Notes under the pieces: model-generated | Database searches by the model: none | What the model was told of the DNA's origin: nothing | The model's input: the letters and a program-made list of their open reading frames with translations, nothing else | Made by a program: the position numbers and the translations under genes | NCBI RefSeq assembly: GCF_013155275.1 | Contig: NZ_JABJXS010000003.1 | Coordinates: 558,001 to 622,000, forward strand | Length of the DNA: 64,000 nt | Direction of reading: 5' to 3' | Origin: Brenneria sp. hezel4-2-4 | GTDB taxonomy: Bacteria; Pseudomonadota; Gammaproteobacteria; Enterobacterales; Enterobacteriaceae | Part shown: positions 40,149-48,205 of the stretch, piece by piece | Numbering within the stretch: the first letter of the stretch is position 1 | Layout: every line of letters begins with the position of its first letter

Positions 40149-41216
40149 ATGATGCAAATACACTTACCGCAAACACTCTCATCGCTGGTGGAATCCATTG
40201 CTCCGCTGGATAAGGCCGCCATGCAGCATACCGCCGTCAGGATTGACGGCTTGTTGAAGCCGACAGGCAGCCTTGGCCGACTGGAAACGCTGGCAATCCA
40301 GCTTGCCGGCATGCGCGGTCTAGCCGGCCATCAGGTCGCCCGCAAGCAGATTATCGTGATGGCGGCCGATCACGGCGTCTATGACGAGGGGGTGGCGATT
40401 TCCCCGCGCGCGGTGACGGCGATTCAGGCCGCCAATATGGTAAAAGGGATTACCGGCGTTTGCGTACTGGCCGCCAATGCCGGCACCGAGGTGAAAATTG
40501 TCGATGTCGGCATCGACAGCGATCCCTTGCCCGGCGTGTTGAACATGAAGGTTCGGCGCGGTAGCGGCAATATTCGCCGTGAAGCGGCCATGACGCGCCA
40601 ACAGGCCGAAGGTTTGCTGCTCGACTGCGCGCGGCTGACCATGCGGCAGGCGTCTGAGGGTGTCCGGGTATTTGGCGTCGGTGAGTTGGGGATGGCGAAT
40701 ACCACCCCCGCCGCCGCGCTGGTCAGCGTATTAACCGATAGCGACCCGCATCAGGTCGTCGGTATCGGCGCCAACTTCCCCAGCGAACGGTTAGATCATA
40801 AAGTGGCCGTGGTGCGTGAAGCCATCGCGTTTAACCAACCCGACGCCCATGACGGCGTGGACGTACTGGCTAAAGTCGGCGGTTTCGATCTGGCGGGCAT
40901 GGCCGGCGTCATGCTGGGGGCCGCGGCCGCTGGGTTACCCGTGGTGCTGGACGGCTTTCTTTCCTATGCGTCGGCGCTGGCCGTCTGCCGTATCGCGCCG
41001 CAGGCGCGTGATTATCTGATCCCTTCCCATCTCTCGGCGGAAAAGGGCGCGATGATTGCTATGCGCCATTTACAACTGGAGCCTTATTTGCAATTGGGCA
41101 TGCGGCTTGGCGAAGGCAGCGGCGCGGCCATCGCCATGCATCTGATCGATGCCGCCTGTGCGATGCACAATAATATGGGGCAGTTGGCGGACAGCCATAT
41201 TGTCCTGCCGGCATAA
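40149..41216 (+). CDS. cobT: CobT, nicotinate-nucleotide:dimethylbenzimidazole phosphoribosyltransferase
   Basis: A 355-residue enzyme that makes alpha-ribazole phosphate, the lower-ligand nucleotide. Motifs: [10 protein letters not shown] near residue 40, [28 protein letters not shown] and the glutamate in [11 protein letters not shown]. Last gene of the operon; followed by a terminator-like hairpin. Confidence 0.95.
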   Translation: MMQIHLPQTLSSLVESIAPLDKAAMQHTAVRIDGLLKPTGSLGRLETLAIQLAGMRGLAGHQVARKQIIVMAADHGVYDEGVAISPRAVTAIQAANMVKGITGVCVLAANAGTEVKIVDVGIDSDPLPGVLNMKVRRGSGNIRREAAMTRQQAEGLLLDCARLTMRQASEGVRVFGVGELGMANTTPAAALVSVLTDSDPHQVVGIGANFPSERLDHKVAVVREAIAFNQPDAHDGVDVLAKVGGFDLAGMAGVMLGAAAAGLPVVLDGFLSYASALAVCRIAPQARDYLIPSHLSAEKGAMIAMRHLQLEPYLQLGMRLGEGSGAAIAMHLIDAACAMHNNMGQLADSHIVLPA

Positions 41217-41262
41217 CTGAAACCTGCGGCGGATAGCTCGGTATATTACTTACCTCTCTATC

Positions 41263-41292
41263 GACGGGAAAAAGTGCGATCTTTTTTCCGTC
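41263..41292 (+). terminator. stem-loop at the end of the cbi/cob operon
   Basis: gacgggaaaaag (41263-41274) can pair with cttttttccgtc (41281-41292) around a 6-base loop, with one mismatch. The T-rich 3' arm is internal rather than after the stem, so it is an atypical terminator. It lies 47 bases after cobT. Confidence 0.45.
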
Positions 41293-41366
41293 TCACCTCG
41301 CGATTCATCTACATTTTGACAGAATCTGCCTTTGTTTTCGCCTGTTAACAGGAGGAATAGATAATA

Positions 41367-41501
41367 ATGAACTATATTATCTATTTTATATTTTTATGGA
41401 ATGATAGCTATCATGTAAATGAAACTATTAACAGCCTATATATGTGTCTGATATGTTTATTTCTTATTGCTGTAGCAATTGATTTAAATATATCCGTCTG
41501 A
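41367..41501 (+). CDS. possible 44-aa small membrane protein or leader peptide
   Basis: ATG at 41367 follows a perfect AGGAGG at 41350-41355, though at a long spacing of 11 bases. The 44-residue product has an aromatic/hydrophobic start, a polar middle and a hydrophobic stretch at about 27-40 (CLICLFLIAVAI), compatible with one membrane helix. It lies in the leader of the RpiR regulator gene. AT-rich DNA gives such frames by chance, so this is only a candidate. Confidence 0.3.
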   Translation: MNYIIYFIFLWNDSYHVNETINSLYMCLICLFLIAVAIDLNISV

Positions 41502-41548
41502 TTTGCATTGTTTTTGCATGTCAGTTTTAAAAAAATGAATTTTATTGT

Positions 41549-41569
41549 TGCAAACACAACATGTTTGCA
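41549..41569. promoter_or_regulatory. palindromic candidate operator upstream of the RpiR gene
   Basis: tgcaaac (41549-41555) and gtttgca (41563-41569) form a perfect inverted repeat with a 7-base spacer, 33 bases before the likely start codon of the regulator. A related tgcat-rich sequence lies about 40 bases upstream. Position and symmetry fit an autoregulatory site of a dimeric regulator. Confidence 0.5.
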
Positions 41570-41602
41570 TTTTACTGTAGTCACGAAATTATTGGGGTGT
41601 AT

Positions 41603-42493
41603 ATGAATTTCACAAGTCTGGTCGGTGAACGTTTTTCAAGTCTGACGCCGGCACAGCAGCTTATTGCTCGTTATATCGAAAGGAATAAGGAACGAGTGGC
41701 GTTCATGACGGCCAAGCAGTTAGCGGGGGCGATAAATGTGAGCGATGCGGCGATAATCCGGTTTTCTCGTGCATTAGGCTACCGTGGTTATACGCATCTG
41801 CGTGAAGATCTGGGCGAGGCGTTGATTGAAAAAACGGGCTTAAGCGGTGTATTCCAATGGGCTCCGATGTCATCAAGCGATACTGAATTAAAAGAACAGG
41901 TATTTGCAAATGGCAGTTTGTTAATAGAGCAAACCGCGGCCTTAAATCAACCGGAAACCATTGTTCGTATCGCCGATAAATTGGTGTCGGCCAGGCGTAT
42001 ATGGGTTACGGCGCATGGCACCACCCACGCCATGGCCGTCTATCTGGCAATGCAGCTCAATGTGCTGAAAAATGCGGAAGTGTTCAATATTGGCGTGGGC
42101 GACATCGCCGACCGTATAAGGCATGTGAGTGAGGAAGATGTCTTTATCGGCATCGGGTATGAACGCTATATTCCTTATACCATTGAAATGATGCATCTTG
42201 CCCGTCTTCGTGGGGCCTATATCGTCGCGGTGACCGATCGACCTTCATCTCCATTAGCTAACGAATCTAATGAGGCGCTTTATGTCGCCCACAGTACGTC
42301 GCAGGTAGCCTGGTGGTCACAGATCGGAACGTTGATTATAGCTGATTGGCTAATGTCACAAATGGTGGTGCGAAATACGGAAAATGTAAGAGGAAAACTA
42401 CAAGAGTCGGATAAAGTTTGGGAATTGCTTGGTCATTGGAAAAATGACAACACCAGGGAAACACTTATAAATAAAAGATTAAATAAAAAGTAA
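41603..42493 (+). CDS. RpiR-family transcriptional regulator (HTH + SIS)
   Basis: A 296-residue regulator. Residues 1-75 form the RpiR helix-turn-helix (MTAKQLAGAINVSDAAIIRFSR), and about 120-255 an SIS domain, which normally senses a phosphosugar or other small ligand. ATG 41603 has GGGGTG upstream and gives the usual start (MNFTSLVGERFSSLTPAQQ); ATG at 41561 lies within the palindrome and is less likely. It heads a co-directional set with an ABC importer and an M24-fold hydrolase and probably controls them in response to their substrate or product. Confidence 0.88.
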   Translation: MNFTSLVGERFSSLTPAQQLIARYIERNKERVAFMTAKQLAGAINVSDAAIIRFSRALGYRGYTHLREDLGEALIEKTGLSGVFQWAPMSSSDTELKEQVFANGSLLIEQTAALNQPETIVRIADKLVSARRIWVTAHGTTHAMAVYLAMQLNVLKNAEVFNIGVGDIADRIRHVSEEDVFIGIGYERYIPYTIEMMHLARLRGAYIVAVTDRPSSPLANESNEALYVAHSTSQVAWWSQIGTLIIADWLMSQMVVRNTENVRGKLQESDKVWELLGHWKNDNTRETLINKRLNKK

Positions 42494-42565
42494 TATTTGT
42501 TGTTAATATATTATTTATACCAGAATGGAGTGGTTTTCGTTATCTTTTATCAAAGGACAATGAGT

Positions 42566-43699
42566 ATGAGTAATAAAAATGAAGATAGACTTTCCACCGG
42601 TCAGGAATCAGCAGTGGAAAGTATTGATACCGTACGTCGCCGGTTAATAAAACAAAGCTCCATTATTAGCGCAGGCGTGGCGCTTGGCGCTTTTTCAGTT
42701 CCTGCGGCATTCGCCAAAGGAAATCAGGAAGTGATTGTCCGGGGATTAGGCGGCGCTTATCAGGAAGCAATGGATACCGCTATTTATAAGCCTTTTACTG
42801 CGGCAACCGGCGTTAATGTCAAAGTTATAACGACAACAGCCTCGCAAATATTGGCAATGGTAAAAGCTGGGCGGGTAAGCATCGATGTTCTGGATTTAGG
42901 CGATATTATTCAGTTTAATCTGGATAAAGCCGGCATATTAGCTCCCATCAATTACTCGGCAATGAAATTCTGTGATCCGAATGACATTCTGCCGGAACTT
43001 CGCCACCCGAATATGGTCGGCAATCTTTTGTTCGCCACCGTTATCGCCTACAACACCGATGTTTTTAGCGCAGAATCGCACCCTAAAAGCTGGGCGGAAT
43101 TTTGGGACGCCAGGCAGTTTCCCGGCGCCCGAACGTTGGCGGATATGCGGTCCGGCGGGATTGATTTGGAGTTTGCGTTGTTGGCTGACGGTGTGGATAA
43201 ATCGCAGATCTACCCTGTCGATATCGAGCGCGCGTTTGCCTCTTTAAGCAAAATCAAACCTTATGTTTCAAAATGGTGGGACACCGGCGCGGTTTCCGCG
43301 CAGTTACTGGAACGCAAAGATGCGGTAGTCGGCGCTATCTGGAACGGCAGGGCGCAGGCGTTAATCGATCAGGGAGCGCCGCTGGCGATCGAGTGGAATC
43401 AGGCTAAACAGCAGGTGCAATATTGGAGCGTGGTTAAAGGCGCGCCGAACCCTGAAAATGCGCAGTTGCTGATTGATTTCGCCTTGCAGCCGGAGGTTCA
43501 GGCCAAGCTGACCCAGTATATCGCCTATGGCCCGACTAATAAAAAAGCCTTCGACTTTGTGCGGCCGGAAGATCGGATGAAGCTGCCCTCGAACCCGGCA
43601 TATTTTTCACATACTTTTGTGCAGGATGCGCAGTGGTGGTCGGAAAATCTGGAACAGGTGGGCAAGGTCTGGCAACCGTGGATCCTGGGTCAGGCTTAA
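42566..43699 (+). CDS. ABC transporter periplasmic binding protein, spermidine/putrescine type
   Basis: A 377-residue solute-binding protein of the PotD/PotF class (family 1 extracellular). The N-terminus has a twin-arginine-like motif (VRRRLIKQ) about 25 residues in, a hydrophobic stretch and an AFA cleavage site, so Tat export is possible. The mature part begins with EVIVRGLGGAYQEA as in polyamine-type binders. ATG 42566 has AAGGA eight bases upstream; ATG 42560 is possible. Substrate not predictable; the M24 hydrolase downstream hints at an amide- or amidine-containing compound. Confidence 0.85.
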   Translation: MSNKNEDRLSTGQESAVESIDTVRRRLIKQSSIISAGVALGAFSVPAAFAKGNQEVIVRGLGGAYQEAMDTAIYKPFTAATGVNVKVITTTASQILAMVKAGRVSIDVLDLGDIIQFNLDKAGILAPINYSAMKFCDPNDILPELRHPNMVGNLLFATVIAYNTDVFSAESHPKSWAEFWDARQFPGARTLADMRSGGIDLEFALLADGVDKSQIYPVDIERAFASLSKIKPYVSKWWDTGAVSAQLLERKDAVVGAIWNGRAQALIDQGAPLAIEWNQAKQQVQYWSVVKGAPNPENAQLLIDFALQPEVQAKLTQYIAYGPTNKKAFDFVRPEDRMKLPSNPAYFSHTFVQDAQWWSENLEQVGKVWQPWILGQA

Positions 43700-44820
43700 T
43701 GAGTGGCGCTAATTTGTTACTTCGTTCCCGCCAGGTGAAGGCGGGGGCGGAGCTTCGTCTGGAAGGGTTGACCCGGCGTTTTGGTCAGACGGCCGCGGTG
43801 GATAATCTGAATCTGAAGGTCGAACCGGGGGAGTTCGTTACGCTGCTGGGCGCCAGCGGGTCGGGGAAAACCACCACGCTGATGATGGTCGGAGGGTTTA
43901 CGGCGCCGACCGCCGGTCGGATCCTGATCGGCGGCAAGAATGTGACGGATTTACCGCCCGCCAAACGGGATCTGGGGGTGGTGTTCCAGAATTACGCCTT
44001 ATTCCCGCATCTCTCGGTGTTCCGCAACCTGGCATTTCCGTTGGAAATGCGCGGCGTGTCGGGGAAAGTCATCCGGCGGAAAGTGGCCGATGCCCTGGAC
44101 ATGGTGCAGTTGTCCGATAAAAGTCAGCGGCTGCCCGATGAGTTATCCGGCGGGCAGCAACAGCGGATCGCCCTGGCCAGAGCATTGATTTTCGAACCTC
44201 AGGCGCTGTTGATGGACGAGCCGCTGGGGGCGCTGGATAAAAAACTGCGCGAGTATATGCAACTGGAATTAAAACGCCTGCATACTTCATGTGGGGCGAC
44301 GGTTCTGTTCGTCACCCATGATCAGGAAGAAGCACTCACGCTTTCCGATCGGGTGGCGGTTATGCAGGATGGGCGGATTGCGCAAATCGACACCCCGCAA
44401 TCTTTGTACGAGCGGCCGGAAAACCGCTGGGTCGCCGAATTTATCGGCCAGTCCAACTTTATCGGCGGGTATATCGATGGGGTTGATGCCGCGGGCTATG
44501 ACGTCAGGTTAGATAGCGGCGAACGGGTCCGCGGGCGGGGAGTCAGGCATCTGTCCGGCGGACAGCGTGTATCCGCAGTGTTGCGCCCGGAGAAGATTCG
44601 TCTGGCGGCGGCGGGGCGGCTGGCGGTCAACGCGGTGGTCAGTGAAGTGTTGTATCTGGGACATACGGTGAAAGTGACCGTGCGGCTTAATGATGGCACG
44701 GCGCTGCTGGTTCAGACTCAGAATATCGATCTGGAAAGGGCGATAACCCCCGGGATGACGATTTCTCTCGGCTGGCGGCCGGAAAGCCTGTGGTTTATTG
44801 CCGGAGAACAAGGCGCATGA
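43699..44820 (+). CDS. ABC transporter ATPase, PotA type
   Basis: A 373-residue ATPase. Walker A GASGSGKTT, Q-loop FQNYALFPHLSV, signature LSGGQQQRIALARAL, Walker B LLMDEPLGALD and switch THDQEEAL are intact. The C-terminal ~130 residues form a TOBE domain. The ATG at 43699 shares a base with the upstream stop (TAATG). It energises the two permeases that follow. Confidence 0.92.
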   Translation: MSGANLLLRSRQVKAGAELRLEGLTRRFGQTAAVDNLNLKVEPGEFVTLLGASGSGKTTTLMMVGGFTAPTAGRILIGGKNVTDLPPAKRDLGVVFQNYALFPHLSVFRNLAFPLEMRGVSGKVIRRKVADALDMVQLSDKSQRLPDELSGGQQQRIALARALIFEPQALLMDEPLGALDKKLREYMQLELKRLHTSCGATVLFVTHDQEEALTLSDRVAVMQDGRIAQIDTPQSLYERPENRWVAEFIGQSNFIGGYIDGVDAAGYDVRLDSGERVRGRGVRHLSGGQRVSAVLRPEKIRLAAAGRLAVNAVVSEVLYLGHTVKVTVRLNDGTALLVQTQNIDLERAITPGMTISLGWRPESLWFIAGEQGA

Positions 44821-45668
44821 GTTTACCGATACCGGCCCGGCGGCATTGGAAGCCCTGGCTGCTGCTGGCGCCGTCGTTGCTGGCGCTGCTGATATTTTTT
44901 ATTTATCCGTTGATAAAAATGCTGAGCGTCAGCGTCTATAGCCCGGATTTTACCTGGATGCACTACCTGCGGATTCTCCATGAGCCTGTTTGGTTGAATG
45001 TGCTGTGGATCACCCTGCGTATTTCCCTGTTAGTGACGTTAAGCACCTTGCTGCTGGGTTATCCTTTGGCCTGGTTTCTGGCAAGGCTGCAACCCCGTAC
45101 GGCGAATATCTTGCTGATTGTGGTGATTATTCCTTATTTCACCAGTGTGCTGGTACGCACTTATGCCTGGATGGTGTTATTGGGGAGCGAAGGTATTATC
45201 AACCAGCTTTTAATCACCACCGGGTTAATCAGCGAACCGCTTAAGCTGATGTATTCCTCAACGGGCGTGTTGATCGGTATGACCTATATTCTGCTGCCTT
45301 ATATGATTCTGGCGCTATACAGCGTAATGCGCGGAATTGACCTGGGATTGCTGAGCGCCGCGGAAAGCCTGGGGGCTTCCCGTCGCCGGGCCTTTTGGCG
45401 GATCGTCGTTCCTCTCTCTTTGCCTGGCGTGGCGGCCGGCGGGTTGCTGGTGTTCATTTTGTCTCTGGGGTTCTTTATTACGCCTGCGCTGATGGGCGGC
45501 CCGCAGCAGACAATGATTTCGATGGTGATTGAAAGCCAAATAGAAACTTATTTCGACTGGGGATTCGGCGCTGCGCTGTCATCGGTATTGCTGGTCTGTA
45601 CGTTATTGCTATTCTGGCTTTATCAGCGGCTGATCGGGTTAGATCGCTTGTTCGAGGCAAAACAATGA
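44817..45668 (+). CDS. ABC transporter permease, PotB type
   Basis: A 283-residue permease with about six membrane helices. The EAA coupling loop (AAESLGASRRRAFWRIVVP) is at about 190-208. ATG 44817 overlaps the ATPase stop (ATGA); upstream frame extension is not used. Confidence 0.9.
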   Translation: MSLPIPARRHWKPWLLLAPSLLALLIFFIYPLIKMLSVSVYSPDFTWMHYLRILHEPVWLNVLWITLRISLLVTLSTLLLGYPLAWFLARLQPRTANILLIVVIIPYFTSVLVRTYAWMVLLGSEGIINQLLITTGLISEPLKLMYSSTGVLIGMTYILLPYMILALYSVMRGIDLGLLSAAESLGASRRRAFWRIVVPLSLPGVAAGGLLVFILSLGFFITPALMGGPQQTMISMVIESQIETYFDWGFGAALSSVLLVCTLLLFWLYQRLIGLDRLFEAKQ

Positions 45669-46444
45669 GTACCATCAAACCGGGGCTGTTTTCGCTGATT
45701 ATGGCGATACTGGTGCTGTTATTTCTGGCGTTGCCCATCATGATTATTTTCCCGCTGGCGTTTAGTCAGTCGGCCTATCTGACTTTTCCGCCTGGCGGAT
45801 TTTCCCTGCGCTGGATGGAAAAGGTGCTGACCGATACGGGCTGGCTGGATTCGCTATGGCTGAGTTTCCGTATCGCTATGATGGCGACGCTACTGGCGAT
45901 GATATTAAGCCTATTTATGGCGATGGCATTGGTTCGCTTTCGTTTTACCGGTAAGAAAATTATCTATGTGTTGGTATTACTGCCGATGATCGTTCCTAAT
46001 ATTATATCGGCGCTCTCATTGTTATTTTTCTTTTCCGCTGTGGATATATTTAATAGCATCAGCGCGATTATTATTGGTCATACGATAATTTCATTACCTG
46101 TGGCGACGATTATTATTTCCTCCACTTTACAGGGAATAGACCGCCAGCTTGAGTATGCGGCGATGAGCCTTGGCGCCGGCAGCTTTGCCGTGTTTCGGCG
46201 TATTACCTTTCCACTCGCCGCCCCGGGCATGATATCGGCGGCGATTTTCGCGTTTCTCAGCTCTTTTGATGAGTTATTGATTGCGATGTTTATGGCTGGC
46301 AATGAAGCGCAAACGCTATCGGTGCGCATATGGAACAGCGTACAGTTCCAGCTCGATCCGACTATTGCGGCGGTGAGCGTATTGCTGGTTCTGATTACCA
46401 TTGTCACGTTGCTGACCGCTAACTTAATAACAAGAAAACGATAG
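45665..46444 (+). CDS. ABC transporter permease, PotC type
   Basis: A 259-residue second permease with about six membrane helices and an EAA-type loop (AAMSLGAGSFAVFRRITFP). Overlaps the first permease by four bases (ATGA). Completes a binding protein-ATPase-permease-permease importer. Confidence 0.9.
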   Translation: MSTIKPGLFSLIMAILVLLFLALPIMIIFPLAFSQSAYLTFPPGGFSLRWMEKVLTDTGWLDSLWLSFRIAMMATLLAMILSLFMAMALVRFRFTGKKIIYVLVLLPMIVPNIISALSLLFFFSAVDIFNSISAIIIGHTIISLPVATIIISSTLQGIDRQLEYAAMSLGAGSFAVFRRITFPLAAPGMISAAIFAFLSSFDELLIAMFMAGNEAQTLSVRIWNSVQFQLDPTIAAVSVLLVLITIVTLLTANLITRKR

Positions 46445-46474
46445 CAATATTGTGAGTTTTTTGAAGGAATAAAA

Positions 46475-47626
46475 ATGAATAGTCATCAAAATTTGATTTT
46501 TTCATTAGAAGAATATCATCAGCGCGTCGAACAGACGCGTTCTCATATGCGCGCCAAAGACGTCGATCTATTATTGATCGACCAAACGGAATTTTTATTT
46601 TATCTGACCGGATTCGGCATTTCCGAAAATATGTACCGCGCCTGTTTATTACCGCTAGAAGGTGAACCGGTGATGGTATTCCGTGCGATGGATGAGCATA
46701 CTTTTCAGGAAAACAGTTGGATAACGGATACCGTGACTTTTGCCGACTGGCAAGATCCTATCGACGTGGTCGTCGACACCATCGTGCGGCGTGGCTGGGA
46801 GCAACTGAAAATCGGCGTCGATTTTGATTCTTACTGTATGACGTTGAACCGTTTTAATCGCCTGCAACGCCGTCTTGCCACCCAGCCTTTCCGCGATTTT
46901 TCCGGGGTACTGGAACGGCTGCGGGAGTGCAAAACGCCACGGGAGATTGACTATATTTCCGCAGCCGCGCGGGTGGGCGATATCGCTTTGTCCGCCGCGG
47001 TCTCCGGGCTGGGCGTAGGCAAGACCGAACGTGATGCGGCGGCTATCGTCCATCAGGTGTTTATGCAAAACGGGTTGGATTCCTCCCGCTACGGCATTAT
47101 CACCAGCGGCGTCGGGAACAGTTTTTTGCACGGTAATCTGCACGATCGGCCGCTGGCGACGGGGGATATTGTCCATATGGAGCTGTTGCCAATTCTGCAT
47201 GGCTACCACGCCCGATTGATGCGCCCGGCGATCGTCGGACGGGCATCGCAACGACAACAGGAGATAGCGGAACAGCTAATCAAGATTCAGGACGCGCAGT
47301 TTGCCGCCATGCGGCCAGGCGCGCTGGCGAAAGATATTGACGCGTTGGCCCGCGATGCCGTGCTGGCGGCCGGCCTGCGGGAAGATTATGTCAATATTAC
47401 CGGATATACATTGGGGTATTATTCGCAATCTACGCCTCATACCAGCGATTTCAGCCGCGTCTTTTTACCCAACGCGGAGTGGCGTCTCAAACCGGACATG
47501 GTATTTCATATGTATATTTATGCCGAGGGGCTGGCTTTCAGCGAGACCATTGCCATTACCGGGCAGGGATACGCCCGTTTAACCCGGGCGCCGCGTCAGT
47601 TATTTATCGCCGACAGTATTTGCTGA
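46475..47626 (+). CDS. M24-fold hydrolase, creatinase/ectoine-hydrolase-like
   Basis: A 383-residue two-domain protein: N-terminal creatinase-like domain (about 1-155) and pita-bread M24 domain (about 160-383). His219 (SFLHGN) matches the catalytic His of the family, but most metal ligands of true aminopeptidases are replaced: Glu236 where Asp is usual, no Asp in GYHARLMR, no His in the GYTLGYYS segment and Tyr in place of the first late Glu; only Glu357 remains. This pattern suits metal-independent members such as creatinase, and the PRQLF end resembles ectoine hydrolases. Probably hydrolyses the compound imported by the adjacent ABC system. RBS GAAGGA precedes ATG 46475. Confidence 0.8.
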   Translation: MNSHQNLIFSLEEYHQRVEQTRSHMRAKDVDLLLIDQTEFLFYLTGFGISENMYRACLLPLEGEPVMVFRAMDEHTFQENSWITDTVTFADWQDPIDVVVDTIVRRGWEQLKIGVDFDSYCMTLNRFNRLQRRLATQPFRDFSGVLERLRECKTPREIDYISAAARVGDIALSAAVSGLGVGKTERDAAAIVHQVFMQNGLDSSRYGIITSGVGNSFLHGNLHDRPLATGDIVHMELLPILHGYHARLMRPAIVGRASQRQQEIAEQLIKIQDAQFAAMRPGALAKDIDALARDAVLAAGLREDYVNITGYTLGYYSQSTPHTSDFSRVFLPNAEWRLKPDMVFHMYIYAEGLAFSETIAITGQGYARLTRAPRQLFIADSIC

Positions 47627-47630
47627 CGCT

Positions 47631-47664
47631 TGCCTCGTATGCTCGGCAGCGCGCATACGAGGCA
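47631..47664. terminator. strong stem-loop after the M24 hydrolase gene
   Basis: tgcctcgtatg (47631-47641) pairs perfectly with catacgaggca (47654-47664), followed by ttattc. It lies five bases after the hydrolase stop. A second perfect stem, cccgttgc/gcaacggg (47687-47708), follows close to the convergent FidL-like gene. Together they probably end transcription of the plus-strand cluster. Confidence 0.65.
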
Positions 47665-47711
47665 TTATTCCCGATTGAGATCGTTTCCCGTTGCCGCAAC
47701 GCAACGGGCGT

Positions 47712-48203
47712 TTAATAGGTGGTACAGGTGAAAAGGTAAGAAATCGGGCCGCCAATCAGATAGGATTTGTCCTGAATGGGAATCACATCCAGTTGCAGCG
47801 TCCTATTATCGATGATTAATTCCGCGAGCAACTGATTGAATAGCGCATCCGGGGTGTTATCCGTTGGCGAGGCCACAATGTCGTTGATCTGGTATCGGAA
47901 GGTATCGCTATCGATTTTCCCTCCTTGTCCCAGATGGAGTGTACGGTTGAGAACCGTGATATTTTCATTATGAATAGCGCGGCCGTTCAGTAAAAAATAG
48001 CCTGAATTTTTGTCCTGAAAGCGCAGATCCTGTGCAAGATAAAACTCCAGATGATTATCATCCTGTGACAGGTTATAGCGGGTAAAGGCCGAACACTTAA
48101 ACGGCCAGATAGTGTGCTGACTGGAAAAAAGCACGGCAAATAGCACAATCAGCAGCGACAGAATACCGATGGCGATGACCGTATGGCGGCTGAATTTTTT
48201 CAA
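47712..48203 (-). CDS. FidL/YqeJ-like inner membrane protein
   Basis: A 163-residue protein with a basic start, one membrane helix (about 9-28, IAIGILSLLIVLFAVLFS) and a periplasmic domain of about 130 residues with two cysteines. The reading frame opens with TTG at 48203, preceded by GGAG. Placement directly behind a ToxR/CadC-type regulator resembles marT-fidL and yqeI-yqeJ pairs, where the small protein may modulate the regulator as ToxS does for ToxR; that role is inference. More A+T-rich than the flanking metabolic genes. Confidence 0.75.
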   Translation of the reverse strand: MKKFSRHTVIAIGILSLLIVLFAVLFSSQHTIWPFKCSAFTRYNLSQDDNHLEFYLAQDLRFQDKNSGYFLLNGRAIHNENITVLNRTLHLGQGGKIDSDTFRYQINDIVASPTDNTPDALFNQLLAELIIDNRTLQLDVIPIQDKSYLIGGPISYLFTCTTY

Positions 48204-48205
48204 CG

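Larger units (their letters stand above)
41217..41602. other. AT-rich spacer between the cob operon and the RpiR cluster
   Basis: 386 bases, much more A+T-rich than the cob genes. It holds the cob-operon hairpin, a possible 44-codon reading frame and the palindrome described separately, plus presumably the promoter of the regulator gene. No other gene is seen. Confidence 0.55.
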
